Shown: one piece after another, positions 10,857 through 22,542 of the stretch
How the letters are laid out: each line of letters begins with the position of its first letter
Position numbering within the stretch: the first letter of the stretch is position 1
Origin: Gnetum montanum
Lineage: Eukaryota > Streptophyta > Gnetopsida > Gnetales > Gnetaceae
Reading direction: 5' to 3'
DNA length: 56,339 bases
Assembly (NCBI GenBank): GCA_015680685.1
Contig: MNCI01036589.1
Span: 15,410 to 71,748 of the forward strand
The notes under the pieces: generated by a model
The model's database searches: none
What the model was told of the DNA's origin: nothing
What the model saw: only the letters and a program-made list of their open reading frames with translations
Made by a program: the position numbers and the translations under genes

Positions 10857-12257
10857 AAACCCAACGAATGGAATTGGAGAAAGTATCAAGTATCCCCTTA
10901 GCAGCTAACGTTAACACCCTACAATAAATTCTAAATGAATTTCTGCAGCAATTCAATTTTTCTTCATGGCCTTGGGTGTGCAGTTGAGCCAAAATCATTG
11001 AAAAAAAGAAAAAGAAAAAGAGAGAAAGAGACTAGTTATTATCACTGGGACCATTTATGTACAGAAACTGCTATTCGTTTGGTTTTTAACTTGATCATTC
11101 TCCTGCAAGTGATTGTTCATTGTAAGTGTAAGATGAGGATATAATGTGGATGCTAGATTTCAGAGAAAGAGAAAAGGACATTCCAATCTTTGGCCCAAAA
11201 AAAAAAAAACCTTAGTGATTCTTTGCTCAAAAACTAAAAGCAATGCATTTCAATAGGGTCAGATTGTGAAGACAGAACTCTAAAGCCTATTCAAAAGTGT
11301 GGAATATGGTCATTTGTTACTGCTTATAGATGGTGCCAATTAGGAGATAGCTTAACTGGTAAACATTGGTTTGTCAACAAAAAAGTTGCAAAGCTTGAGC
11401 TATAACTGGGTCGTTATCCTAACTATTTTGGCTAGTTGTATGTGGCTTCACTTTCAATACCTTCAATTGCATATAGTACAATTTTTTTATTCAAAAAAAT
11501 AAAAAGACAAGATGATTAATATTCCACCATTTACTCCAATGACTATAAAACTGAGTATTCTGCCATTCTTTGTCTTGAGTTCTAGGTTCCAAACCCAACA
11601 AAGTTCTATTATGATAATTTGAGCCTTCCAACACATGGACCCCTTAGGCGTCACTAAAATAAACCACATAAATATGATAATGAACATGAAGGTTTTTACT
11701 ATACAGAGAACCTAGAGATTTAGGGATAAACTTGTGTTTAGGCATTTCTTTTATAGAATTTCATTATACCTAACTACAACTTGTTAGCATTGAACTTGTG
11801 ACCAATACGATATAAGACATAAATCCTACTAACAAGCTACATCTTGTTGAAAAGAAAGAATTAGATAAATGACCCAACGTGTGCCCTAACTGATGGCACA
11901 ATCTCATAATAATTAAAAATTTGTTATTAAAATTTTGCCAAATACTTGATTAGTACAAATCAAAGACCTCTTAATTATTCCTTACAAAACAAAATTTTTT
12001 CATATTCGCCTTTTCACTTTGGCCTGTAAGAAACACCCTACTTTTGCTAAAGATATATGTATTCATGTTTCTAGAAAGAAAAATAACGAAATGTTAGAAA
12101 ATGATGTCAAAAAACTCGAAAAACCCAAAAGGGTGGACTCCAATGGATTTACGGTATCCAAGGTAGCCCAAGTAGTACATGTTGGAAAAATGAAGACAAA
12201 TACATTAATTTTATGTTGCATTTGCTGTGGGGATGTGTTTTATCCCACATGTTAGGA
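10857..12257. other. No recognisable gene; possible SINE inside
   Basis: Low-complexity purine runs (about 10998-11030) and A-runs (about 11196) are present. Short frames at 11487-11687 (-) and 12019-12255 (+) have no recognisable domain. A tRNA-like stretch at 11353-11430 is listed separately. Confidence 0.5.
11353..11430 (+). repeat. Possible tRNA-derived SINE head
   Basis: TAGCTTAACTGG fits the RNA polymerase III A-box pattern TRGCNNARYNGG. It is followed by TTGGTTTGTCAACAAA, which folds like an anticodon arm with one base missing, and AGCTTGAGCT about where a B-box belongs. The B-box match is weak and no target duplication was found, so this is tentative. Confidence 0.35.
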
Positions 12258-12530
12258 TTGGCGATTACAATCATTAATGGTGGTGGTTACAATTATTAAT
12301 GATGATGGTTACAATCATTAATGGTGATGGTTACAATCATTAATAGTGGCGGTTACAATCATTAATGGTGGTGGTTACAATTATTAATAATGATGGTTAC
12401 AATCATTAATGGTGGCGATTACAATCATTAATGATAGCGGTTACAATTATTAATGATGATGGTTACAATCATTAATGGTGGTAGTTATAATCATTAATAA
12501 TGATGGTTACAATCATTAATGTTGGTGTTT
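12258..12530 (+). repeat. 22-bp minisatellite, about 12 copies
   Basis: The unit is approximately AATCATTAATGGTGG + TGGTTAC (22 bp). Copies alternate between ATTAATGGTGG and ATTAATGATGA variants. The array is bracketed by a direct repeat of about 28 bp (GTGTTTTATCCCACATG, at 12234 and 12525). Confidence 0.9.
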
Positions 12531-12559
12531 TATCCCACATGTATTAGGATTGGGGTTTG

Positions 12560-13699
12560 GTCCTCATGTTTCATAAATGGAAGGCTTAGAGTAGCCTTTT
12601 ATTGTGTGCTTTGAAGTGAAAACATTTTATCAAGCTTTTACCTTGGAGATGTGAGTCTTGTTGGTGTTGATTTGAGATCTGTTGGAAAAACAGATTGGGT
12701 GTTTGAAAAAGTTACAAGGACGGCTTGTGTATGAGAAGAATAAAAGGTAGATCAGCATTGTTGTGAAAGTAGGGTAAAAAGGGCCCAAACCACATAACTC
12801 TCTGTGTTCTTGTGCTATTTTTACTGTTTTCATTCTGCTTTCATCTTGTTATCACAGCAAATGTTTGCTAGAGTTTAGAACATTTTGAAAGTGATTTATA
12901 GTGTTTCTTGACCTACTACAGCGCAATATTTTGCCTCTAATGATTTATTTAGATCTGTAGGGTTCTAATAATTTCTCCAAAGCATTTTTAGTGTGTTTTT
13001 AGATCTAATTGTTTTCAAATCTGATTATAACAGTACAGTCTAAGTTGTACAAGAGAACTATACTGATTTTGATATAAACACGATTAGCAATGGTTAGGAA
13101 GCTAGATGTGATAAAGTACAGCACCAAAACAAACTGCAACTACATGCACAGCTAGGACTCTTCTTCGAATATGGCACAAAGGACTACAAGGTGTTCTTTC
13201 CATAGCAATGAAAAATTGTGGTCTTGTGAGATGTCACCTTTGCAAAGACAAATGAGGAGCTCATCACATAGTTGAAACACAATGGGTAGACTTTGGCTAA
13301 CATACATGCAAAGATTCCATTTTTTGGAAGGAGAAATAACTCTCTAAATGCAACCCCTTAGTTACAAACCTTGGAATATGTAAGAAGGTAGTTAAATCAG
13401 TTGGCCAAGCAACAGTAAATTGCAATAGGAAGACAACAAAGTCAACAACTTTAAGTTTTACATGCTAAACTCCTTTTAGCTTCTCAGCTTCAGTTATCCA
13501 ACAATTACTAATCAAGTATAGAAGAAGATGCCAAGAAGTTAAAATGTATTACTCATACGGTTGTCCTTGGATCAAATTATGGTTGGATCAGTTATGTTAG
13601 CATTGTTAGTAGATTCATAAGTAATTTTTCTTGGGATAATTAGCTAGCTATACAATAAATTTTAAGATATTTAAAAGGCATACAGTTTACACATTTCTA
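12560..13699. other. No recognisable gene
   Basis: AT-rich DNA. A TATA-like CATAAATGGAAG near 12571 and the downstream text could be an LTR of the Copia element whose RNase H follows, but I found no second copy. Nothing else is supported. Confidence 0.4.
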
Positions 13700-14160
13700 T
13701 TTTGGCGGTGAAATTTTGAATATTCAAGGCTTGTTTCACTACTGGTAGAGACACTAGAAGGTCAACAATAGGCTATACCTTTATGTTAGTTGATGGTGTT
13801 CTGAGCCACTTGTCAATGCTTCAACCCTTTGTAACTTTGTCAGCCATTGAAGCAGAGTTTGCAGCCTTGTCTAAAGCTTACAAGGGGATGTTCTCCCTGC
13901 AACGTTTTCTCAAATCTCATGGTTGTAGTAGCATCAATATTTTTATTTTGTGATAGTCAAAGTGCAAACTTTTTGGCTAACAAACTTGTTTACCATGTTA
14001 AGACCAGATAGATGTAAAGATTGATTCTATCACAGAAATTGCAAAAAACAGCTTAACACACAAAGGAATCTGGTTGATGTCATAACAAAAATGACAGTGA
14101 ATAAGCATGAATTTCACAAAAAGCAACTTAGGATAACTGGGATGTAATCAATGGACATCT
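13700..14160 (+). pseudogene. Copia RNase H relic
   Basis: Translation gives STIGYTFMLVDGVLSHLS, then TLSAIEAEFAALSKAY (about 13835-13882), then DSQSANFLANKLVYHVKTR and DVITKMTVNKHEFHKKQL (about 14076-14130). These match, in order, the end of Copia pol: S..GY.F.L..G.ISW, AL STTEAEY.A, DNQSA..L..NPV.H.RTKHI, and the (D)I.TK.L....F...R..LG tail. Stops (for example at 13953) and frame changes show a dead copy. Only this C-terminal piece is recognisable. Confidence 0.8.
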
Positions 14161-14204
14161 CTTCATTTATTAAAGGCTGTCCAGAGTTATCTTTAGTAGG
14201 AAAA

Positions 14205-14763
14205 ATTGTAAGTAAAGCTATATATTTTATTGTACTTTGGTTACCATGTAGTCATTAAAGTTGTAAAATTATGCCCCTTTATTGTATTATGTAATGTGTG
14301 AAAAATATAGGCATGTTCCTNGGGGCAATATTAGAAATGCAATCAATTCCCTTCAATTCTGCTGTCTTAGCCAGGTGGCTTATGGAACCAAAAAGGAAAA
14401 CCTGGAGAGATCTCACTTACCCAAAGCTAATTGTAAAAGGAGTTCAGTGAAGCATCCCTCTAAATCCTGTTCCTCATCTTACAGCCCATCAGAGCATACA
14501 TTAAATGTACAGCTCAACAGTGGTCGTGATGGAACACTTTCTATCTTTCATTGCTTGGGGAAATTTTTACACAACAAGAGAAACCCACATAGCTTTGAAG
14601 ATCCAGGTATGATTTTTAACCTTTAAAATGATCCATATTTATGAAANAATTGTAAGTAAAGCTATATATTTTATTGTACTTTGGTTACCATGTAGTCATT
14701 AAAGTTGTAAAATTATGCCCCTTTATTGTATTATGTAATGTGTGAAAAATATAGGCATGTTCC
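14205..14763. repeat. Inverted RAD17 exon copy between 116-bp direct repeats, N at both joints
   Basis: Segment 14322-14646 is a near-identical inverted copy of 15196-15528 (exon 7 of the RAD17 relic plus donor side). It is flanked by direct repeats 14205-14320 and 14648-14763, which look the same. Single Ns sit exactly at both joints (14321, 14647). The copies differ at four residues at least (for example SVKHPS versus SVTHPS). A local assembly artefact using reads from a paralogue or second haplotype is the simplest reading. Confidence 0.85.
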
Positions 14764-15238
14764 TTCATGTACTGTATAAGTTATAAAGTAATCTAACACT
14801 CATTCGGGGTTTTGAACGAAGCAAAATGTTATATTGGAGCAACCATTTTGTAATTAAAAAAAAAAACAGCTTTCAATTTTAATGAATTGTTTTTGCATTG
14901 TTTGCAAAGTGTGCTGTGAGCTCTTTCAGTTTTGAAGGATTTTAGTGTGCTTTGGCTTTAGGTTAAGGATGCTATGTGTTTTCTGTGCTAATAAAGCAGT
15001 TTCGTTTTGTGCTCCTATTTTATTGTGTTTCTGCTTTTCTGTTTCCTTTTATTTTCTGTTATGTTCTGCCTCTGCATTGAATTTCCAGCAACACCAAACT
15101 GCCAGTAGGCCCTGTACATACTTTATAGTAATATTTGATAATTTTAATGATCAAAGACAGAATCATCTTTATGGTCCTAAAAGAATTAGATGAGTCCATT
15201 TCATAAATATGGATCATTTTAAAGGTTAAAAATCATAC

Positions 15239-15638
15239 CTGGATCTTCAAAGCTATGTGGGTTTCTCTTGTTGTGTAAAAATTTCCCCAAGCAATGAAAG
15301 ATAGAAAGTGTTCCATCACGACCATTGTTGAGCTGTACATTTAATGTATGCTCTGATGGGCTGCAAGATGAGGAACAGGATTTAGAGGGATGCGTCACTG
15401 AACTCCTTTTACAATTAGCTTTGGGTAAGTGAGATCTCTCCAGGTTTTCCTTTTTGGTTCCATAAGCCACCTGGCTAAGATAGCAGAATTGAAGGGAATT
15501 GATTGCATTTCTAATATTGTCCACACTACTTTTAGAAACAGAATGTAGCCATTCACGTGGTGAACAACAATATTCTACTATCCATATTTTTGAAAAAGCT
15601 GTTGTGATATATTTTGCAGTAGGGGAATTGAATGTGAC
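15239..15638 (-). pseudogene. RAD17: RAD17 relic exon 7
   Basis: Acceptor ATTTGTAG in phase 0, then VTFNSPTAKYITTAFSKIW (compare the F.P.T...I...L.RI. segment of RAD17), NIRNAINSLQF, and GRDGTLSIFHCLGKFLHNKR. Donor GTATGA. It is open throughout. No following exon is recognisable down to 10857. Confidence 0.85.
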
Positions 15639-15716
15639 CTACAAATTGCCTTAACCTATAAAGACCAAAGGTGAAGGACAAATATTCAACAAAATCAAAA
15701 GTACACAGTACACCAC

Positions 15717-16099
15717 CTTAGTTGCTTTGCCTTCTTCAAGAGCTAGCTCCAATTCTTGTGTGAATTTACTTTGACAATCATTATCTCCAACTTCAGCATT
15801 GTGAGTGAGGATGAATACTATGGGATAATGTGCATGTAGTGCAAGATTCTTAAGATGTTGACAAAAGCATTGACAAGTCTCCTAGTTAATGATAACAGGC
15901 ATGTCATCTATAACCAGTAGTGTTCCCTTCCATGATCCAGATAATGCATTTGAAGAGCAGACATGCAATAGTGGGTAGTTTTGGATTGTTTCCAAAAAAA
16001 TTTCAAACTCACTGAGCTTTGATCGATATGAGATCCCTGGCAAATTATCCAATAATGATGGTACCAAAATTGAAAAGGTTATCATATGTACAGAGAAAG
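15717..16099 (-). pseudogene. RAD17: RAD17 relic exon 6 (Walker B)
   Basis: Acceptor GAGTTTTTAG joins exon 5 in phase 1. It encodes YRSKLSEFEIFLETIQNY, then KGTLLVIDDMPVIIN (Walker B, DD retained), an in-frame TAG at 15882-15884, then HYPIVFILTHNAEVGD and LELALEEGKATK. Donor GTGGTG. The single nonsense codon is the only break in this exon. Confidence 0.85.
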
Positions 16100-16150
16100 C
16101 TAAAAACTCTTAGTGTATGACAACCGCAAAGTAACATGCAGACTGCTTAC

Positions 16151-16252
16151 CAGAACTGACCTGGCGTAGGTACTCCTTCAAAGTGTCGGAACTGGTGTGT
16201 CCCATTCAAATACTTCAATTCCTAAACTTCTTGCAACCACCTTAACAGTTTC
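16151..16252 (-). pseudogene. RAD17: RAD17 relic exon 5
   Basis: Acceptor CTCTTTTTCAG, then ETVKVVARSLGIEVFEWDTP and VPTL, then TGA where one missing G would give Trp and continue KEYLRQVSS. Donor GTAAGC. This matches the RAD17 segment linking the P-loop to the EW..PVPT block. Confidence 0.8.
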
Positions 16253-17821
16253 CTGAAAAAGAGGATAGAAATAAGAGGTTACTATCTATCCACTTAAAGG
16301 TTAAGGTCATTAATGACATATGGAAACTGTCTACATGAATCTTAAATAACTGGCAATACTTGGATCTGTAATTAAAAATAAATGAAGCAAAATTAAAGCC
16401 TATCCAGATCATCCAATACAAGATATCAAGGTATTATGTAGGTAAAATTAGGTCTGCATGAACAATGGATTCAGATACCACATCCATTTGTAAGGTAGAA
16501 TTTAGACTATCAAGAAGATTGTAGCAACCTTTGAAATGTGAAGTGCAGCCTTTGAAAGGAGTTTTATTAGAAAAAAAATTGTCAAAGAGATGGCAACAAA
16601 ATTTGATTTAGTTAATTAGAAAAAAGAATGTGTTTGATGCTAAATATGTATTAATTATATCTACTGGATTTAAAGATTTGCAGAATCTCATTAAAAATTG
16701 CTTCTTCAAGAGTGTTATTTTCAACATGGAGTTCATGCTGCAAAAATCAGAACCTAAGATGGGCATAAATTGATGGAATCACCACATCATCCCCTACAAT
16801 TTTATATCAAAGGATTGATTAGCCATAAGGTTCAAAATAAAAGGTTTTTGATCAAATTGCTAAAAAGCATCAAAGAGAAATTCAATAGAAGATGCAGAAG
16901 TAAGGGGGAAACTACGTAAAAATGTTGTGAGATATATGAGACTCATAAGCAATACACAATTGTTCATTACAAGATGTGTACTAGAAACACTATCTGACAA
17001 ATACTTCAAAAATAATGAAGGGCATGATTAAGAGTTATAAAAAATTAACGGTACAAGAAAAGATATACAAATTTTTGAAGACATTAAAGTAAGCCAAATT
17101 GTTTCTCGAAACTGTTGCCAAATAAAATTGATTTCGTTAACGAGTTTTTATTTCTGGAATTTAAGACATTCTATTTTTTTATCGGTCCATTTCAACATTA
17201 ATATGCTGGCCTCCGGGGAAAAAATGCAAATGCAAAAAGTAATGTTTGTTGAAATGCTAAAATGTGATGGTCCAAAAATTTGACAAGAACTCTAAGAAAA
17301 ATATATCAAGGACTTAAAAGTAAAACTGATTCGGCATACAATAGGTGATTATCAAAGCTTTGATGCTATTTAAAAATGACAAAAAGTTGAAGTGAACAAC
17401 TACAGACTTATAATTATTACCAATATTTTTGCTTAAGGGCTAGGTACCATCCTTGACAAGAAATTAGGTGACTGAGGTGGAAATAATAATTAACAAGAAG
17501 GTTTTCAAAGGATCTCTATACTACAGGTCAACTTTATAGCATGTAGTTGACAATAAAGACAATTAAAACATAGAATGTGAACAAAAAGAATGATTATTCT
17601 GTCAGTTTATTATTTTATTTTTTACGTTGGCTACGTATGTAATGGATCCTTGATCATGTTTCTTGCTTGATCTCTAAGATCCCAAGGAACTTTTGGATGT
17701 ACTACAAATCTAAATTTTATTGTTAATAAAATCATCCTTTTAGCTATTCAAAAAGGAAACATATGAAACTTCATAACTGTATCAAGCTCTTAAAACATGA
17801 ACATCACAGAAAAAAATATGC
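16253..17821. other. Intron 4 of the RAD17 relic
   Basis: AT-rich, no open frame of note and no recognisable insertion. A purine-poor stretch near 17600-17640 is unremarkable. Confidence 0.6.
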
Positions 17822-17883
17822 CTTATTGTTTTCCTTGCCCCTGTTGGCCCTGTAAGCACCAAAACGTTGTTTCCTATTTGATA
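17822..17883 (-). pseudogene. RAD17: RAD17 relic exon 4 (Walker A, damaged)
   Basis: Acceptor TTTTCTGTTTACAG, then NNVLVLTGPTGARKTI. It aligns to the ATP-binding P-loop G(X)4GK(T/S); the Gly before Lys is Arg (AGG). The donor side reads ATAAG/GCATAT, a GC or mutated GT site, and its phase does not fit exon 5 cleanly. The poly(A) end of the L1 lies only 47 bp upstream of the acceptor. Confidence 0.75.
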
Positions 17884-18366
17884 CTGTAAACAGAAAAAAA
17901 AATAAATCACAAGTGCATGACAAGAATGATTTTTTTTTTTTGAAGAAAAGGTCAGCCAAAATTTGTATTAACAAGAAAAAATAGAAAAAGAACTGTACAA
18001 AGCAGAAAGAAGGCCATCCAACCCGAAGGGGACAAGACACCTAGTCCGCCACCCAAAAGCAAAAAACCCACCCCAAGTTGAAACCCCCTAAAAATAGATG
18101 AAGCATCTACCCAGAAGCAAAACACCCATCCTGCCAAAAATCGAAAAAGTCTAAGACAATAACAGAGGCACAACGCAAGCCAAAGCCAAAACAAGGCATG
18201 GGCCAACAAAAGCCCCATTTCCCACCCAAAAAAAAGCATGCCACCATGCCCCCAACCAGAATGTTAGAGTCTCTTGAACAACCGTAGACAAGGGCATCTA
18301 GCCCATTCCTGAGCATGAATGTTATTGAGCACCCTCCTATGTTGTTAGTATCAACAAAAGCTGTCG

Positions 18367-18717
18367 CCTATTGAAATTCTTTGGTAGCCTCCGTAGAGCC
18401 TTTCCCATCTAGATGCAACCTGGCAATAGTTCATCAAATGTGCCGATGGAGCACCTCCCATGACGTCTGACTGCAAATAGCTGCCTATTGAAATTCTTTG
18501 GTAGCCTCCATAGAGCCTTTCCCATCTGGATGCAACCTGGCAATAGTTCATCAAATGTGCCGATGGAGCACCTCCCACGACGTTTGACTGCAAATAATCA
18601 CCTATTGAAATTCTTTGGTAGCCTCCGTAGAGCCTTTCCCATCTAGATGCAACCTGGCAATAGTTCATCAAATGTGCCAATGGAGCACCTCCCACGGCGT
18701 TTGACTGCAAATATCCA
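18367..18717 (-). repeat. 117-bp tandem triplication in the L1 3' region
   Basis: Three copies start at 18367, 18484 and 18601. The unit is exactly 39 codons and stays open across all three on the minus strand (each with NYCQVASRWERLYGGYQRIS). Copies differ by a few bases. Confidence 0.95.
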
Positions 18718-20155
18718 TAACAACATACAGGTATTTCTCCACCCACATCCACAAACTAACCCTGCTCTCATGAGCATGATCAATCTGATGCTAATGTTCC
18801 ACCGCCTCATCTCTATCCCGCTCACACTTCGCCCACTCATGCTACTCACGTTCAGTGTTTTGCTACTCTGCCTACTGCATTTCCACTTTGATCTATTTCC
18901 CTAACAAATCTTCCAATGTAGCTATTAGCATCGACTCCTTAAGATCCCACTTATGCCACATCTCTTTTTCCTTGTCCACCATCGTGTGCTTTGCCGCACT
19001 GAGCTACTGAGAAAAATCTTGCTCACAGGCTTTCCACTTGGCTTCCCAAGTGATCTGCTTGACCCTCTTCAGGCCTCGTCAACTACCTCTTCAGTTACCT
19101 TGGCCACCACGTACTCTCCTTGGCTAGCCCAATTTCCATCTCCTTAAGCATGCTTTGTGCTTCTAGGCATTGAATCTGCACCTAACTAGCCTCCAACTCC
19201 TCCCTGACCACCTACACTTCCTATAGAACCTATCCACCATACCCCCTCTGCAGCCCCTCACCCTCCATGACAAACAAACCCTTCCCGAGGACTATTGCCA
19301 CTTCCCTCCTCCTAGTATATACAAACTTCAGCGTTGGTTGTGATTGCCTCGGTCCATGCGGAAGTCCTGATTTCCAAGAGGGCAATAATCAGCCCCGAAT
19401 GCCACCAACACCACTGCCACTGTAAATTATCCATAAAAAACCTAGGTAGGTTGACCTGTTATCTAAATTTCAGATAGTTCAAAAATGTAAAGTGGACCCT
19501 TCGTAACTTTGACACGTTTTCGGACTAGACGAAATAACAATCCACCAAATCCACCACCTCTTGCCAAACCTTTGGTAGTGCTAATCTCAGGATATGCCTA
19601 CTCGTCATTTTAGGGATGGTCCCCTTGAAAAAGACCTATGCATCCTGAAAATCCCTACCATGAGGAAGAATGACTTCCCCTAATGATGGTACCCCCAAAC
19701 AATCAACCAGCCATGCCTCCATGAGCATGATGTGAACCCCTTTGAAGTTTGTGGCATCTCCTTGCCAATTCTATAAAAAAGCATCATCAGGCAATTGGGT
19801 CTCGCCATAACAACTGCAGGGCCTCATCCCAACTGACTCTGCAAACCAACTCCCATAATTCAGTGTTTTGCCAAAACTTCTTGTAATCAGGCTCAAAAGT
19901 AGGAGTCTACCCCATCGCAATCGCAACTTCATGCTAAAGCCTACTCCCCCAAATCACTAGCTGTACCAAAGCAGGTAACCACTCACTGCAAAAAATCAAT
20001 GGGTTGTGAGCCCTCGAAGTCACCCAAAGAATTGCAACACTTATTGAATCACCAATGAGATCCAGCAGACACGGAGCAAGTGACTACACTAACACTTGCC
20101 ACACTTGAATTTGATCCGTGCATTCCTAAACAAAGTGTCGAACCATTTCGAGGGA

Positions 20156-20491
20156 CTACATGCAACGTGGACACATGTCAACCATGCACATCCCAAAATT
20201 TTGCAAAACTACACACACGGGTAGCACACCATGATTCATCAACCACAAAAAGACCTTAATCTTTTTAGGCAAGTGGCCTTTCCATAGGACCCGCCACCCA
20301 CTCACTGTCAGAAATTTACATCTAATGAGAGCCTGGGGTGATGCTCCCATCATGCCAAGTGCAATCACACTCCTAACATGCTCACATACTTTCTGCAAAT
20401 GAGAGAGTCTCTTTGGTTGACCATCCACTGTGTCTATTTGGACATGATGATCTATATCATTGAGCCTAACCAGGACCCCTATGGGCAACAC
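20156..20491 (-). pseudogene. L1 zinc-binding RVT domain
   Basis: Open frame with SGWRVLWKGHLPKKIKVFLW, LMNHGVLPV and MCPRCM. It fits the zf-RVT pattern W..lW....P.K...F.W......L.T...L........C..C. It follows the RT by about 290 bp, as in L1 ORF2. Confidence 0.8.
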
Positions 20492-20779
20492 GATTGACCA
20501 ACACCTAATAACCCATCAAAACTAAATCTTGAAACTTCATTACCCCCAATCCCTTCGCCTCTCTAGGTTGAGCAATAGTGTCCCAATTGACTAGGTGCAA
20601 CTTCAATCCTCCTTTCCCACCTAACCAGATAAAGTTCTAGATAATCTAGTCAACTTTATTCACTGCCATTGCAGGGGGGCCACCACAACCATGGTAAAAT
20701 ATGCCATTGTCGACAAAATAGAATTAGCCAATAGCATCCAACCTTTCCACGTCAGGAATCTCACCGTCCAATGGTCCAC

Positions 20780-21840
20780 CTATTTTTGTAGCCGACGAAT
20801 AAGGATACTCCAAGTAGCTTTCTGATGCCAGGAAAAAATTGGAAGCCCCAAATAACTATCCTGATCAATCCCTACCATCATGCCCAACACCTGTAGAATG
20901 CACCCCTTAACTATACTAGATGTATGAGATAAATATATAGTGCACTTAGCCTTATTGACCTCCAACCCAATTTCATTCACCATCCACTCAAGAGCCCTAT
21001 TGAGAGCCTGTGCATGCAGCACAACCACACATGAGAAGATCATTGTGTCATTAGCATAATGTTCCATCATGCAATCAAACCCAGCAATATTAAGACCACA
21101 AACCCCTTCCACTTGGCAATACGCTTGTGACATATCCATAGCAAGAATGAACAGGTATAGGGAAAGAGGATCACCCTATCGCAATCCCCCTCCTAGGGAA
21201 GAAAACCCCCATAGCCTACCCCCAATATCAAAGGAATAAGCTCTAGAAACTTGAATCTGAATACACAAAGCAATGAAACTAGGATTGAAACCCCTCCACC
21301 CCATAATGTTGACCAAGGCATCCCAGCTAATGGCATCATATGCCTTCTTAATGTCCAACTTCATGCACATTCCAGGATAATAGGATCTTTGGACTGAATG
21401 CATGACCTTTTGGAGTAGTAGGATCTAATCCTGAATAAAATGCCCCCTAATGAAACTAGCTTGGTTCCTTCCTATAAGCCATGGCATGAGCGACGCCAAC
21501 CTCCTCACAAGCATCTTTGTAAAAATCCATATCAAAGTACTGCACACCCCGATAAGACGAAATTATGATGGGTCATATGGATTAGCTACCTTAGACAGAA
21601 GCACAATTCTCAAACAATTAACTTCATGGCAAACTTGTTGTCTACACAGCATCCAATTAAACACCTCCAAAAGATTAGCCCCCCAACACATCAACAAATT
21701 CTCTAAAGAATTCCACTAGCCACCCATCAGGTCTAGGAGCCCGATCCAACCACATAGTCCCCAACACCTCCTCTAGTTCTTGCCAAGAGAAAGGCTCTAA
21801 TAGCATTTTTTTCTCCACCTCTCCCAGCATCAACCTCATC
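20780..21840 (-). pseudogene. L1 reverse transcriptase, broken
   Basis: In order: LEEVLGTMWLDRAPRPDG (about 21735-21790; normally KAPGPDG), KLDIKKAYDAISWD (about 21320-21365), GGGLR then TAG then GDPLSLYLFILAMD (about 21130-21190), EHYANDTMIFS (about 21033-21066) and KAKCTIYLS. The catalytic YADD reads YAND, and the Q of RQGDPLSP is a stop. This is typical plant L1 order and clearly inactive. Confidence 0.85.
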
Positions 21841-22542
21841 NNNNNNNNNNNNNNNNNNNNNNNNNNNNNNNNNNNNNNNNNNNNNNNNNNNNNNNNNNNN
21901 NNNNNNNNNNNNNNNNNNNNNNNNNNNNNNNNNNNNNNNNNNNNNNNNNNNNNNNNNNNNNNNNNNNNNNNNNNNNNNNNNNNNNNNNNNNNNNNNNNNN
22001 NNNNNNNNNNNNNNNNNNNNNNNNNNNNNNNNNNNNNNNNNNNNNNNNNNNNNNNNNNNNNNNNNNNNNNNNNNNNNNNNNNNNNNNNNNNNNNNNNNNN
22101 NNNNNNNNNNNNNNNNNNNNNNNNNNNNNNNNNNNNNNNNNNNNNNNNNNNNNNNNNNNNNNNNNNNNNNNNNNNNNNNNNNNNNNNNNNNNNNNNNNNN
22201 NNNNNNNNNNNNNNNNNNNNNNNNNNNNNNNNNNNNNNNNNNNNNNNNNNNNNNNNNNNNNNNNNNNNNNNNNNNNNNNNNNNNNNNNNNNNNNNNNNNN
22301 NNNNNNNNNNNNNNNNNNNNNNNNNNNNNNNNNNNNNNNNNNNNNNNNNNNNNNNNNNNNNNNNNNNNNNNNNNNNNNNNNNNNNNNNNNNNNNNNNNNN
22401 NNNNNNNNNNNNNNNNNNNNNNNNNNNNNNNNNNNNNNNNNNNNNNNNNNNNNNNNNNNNNNNNNNNNNNNNNNNNNNNNNNNNNNNNNNNNNNNNNNNN
22501 NNNNNNNNNNNNNNNNNNNNNNNNNNNNNNNNNNNNNNNNNN

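Noticed and set aside
11140-11220. A-run as a LINE tail
   Set aside because: No target duplication and no LINE sequence next to it.
12019-12255. 78-codon Lys-rich frame
   Set aside because: No recognised domain, ends in the minisatellite flank, no repeat partner; likely chance.
12258-12530. CRISPR-like array
   Set aside because: Units are contiguous with no spacers, and this is plant nuclear DNA; it is a minisatellite.
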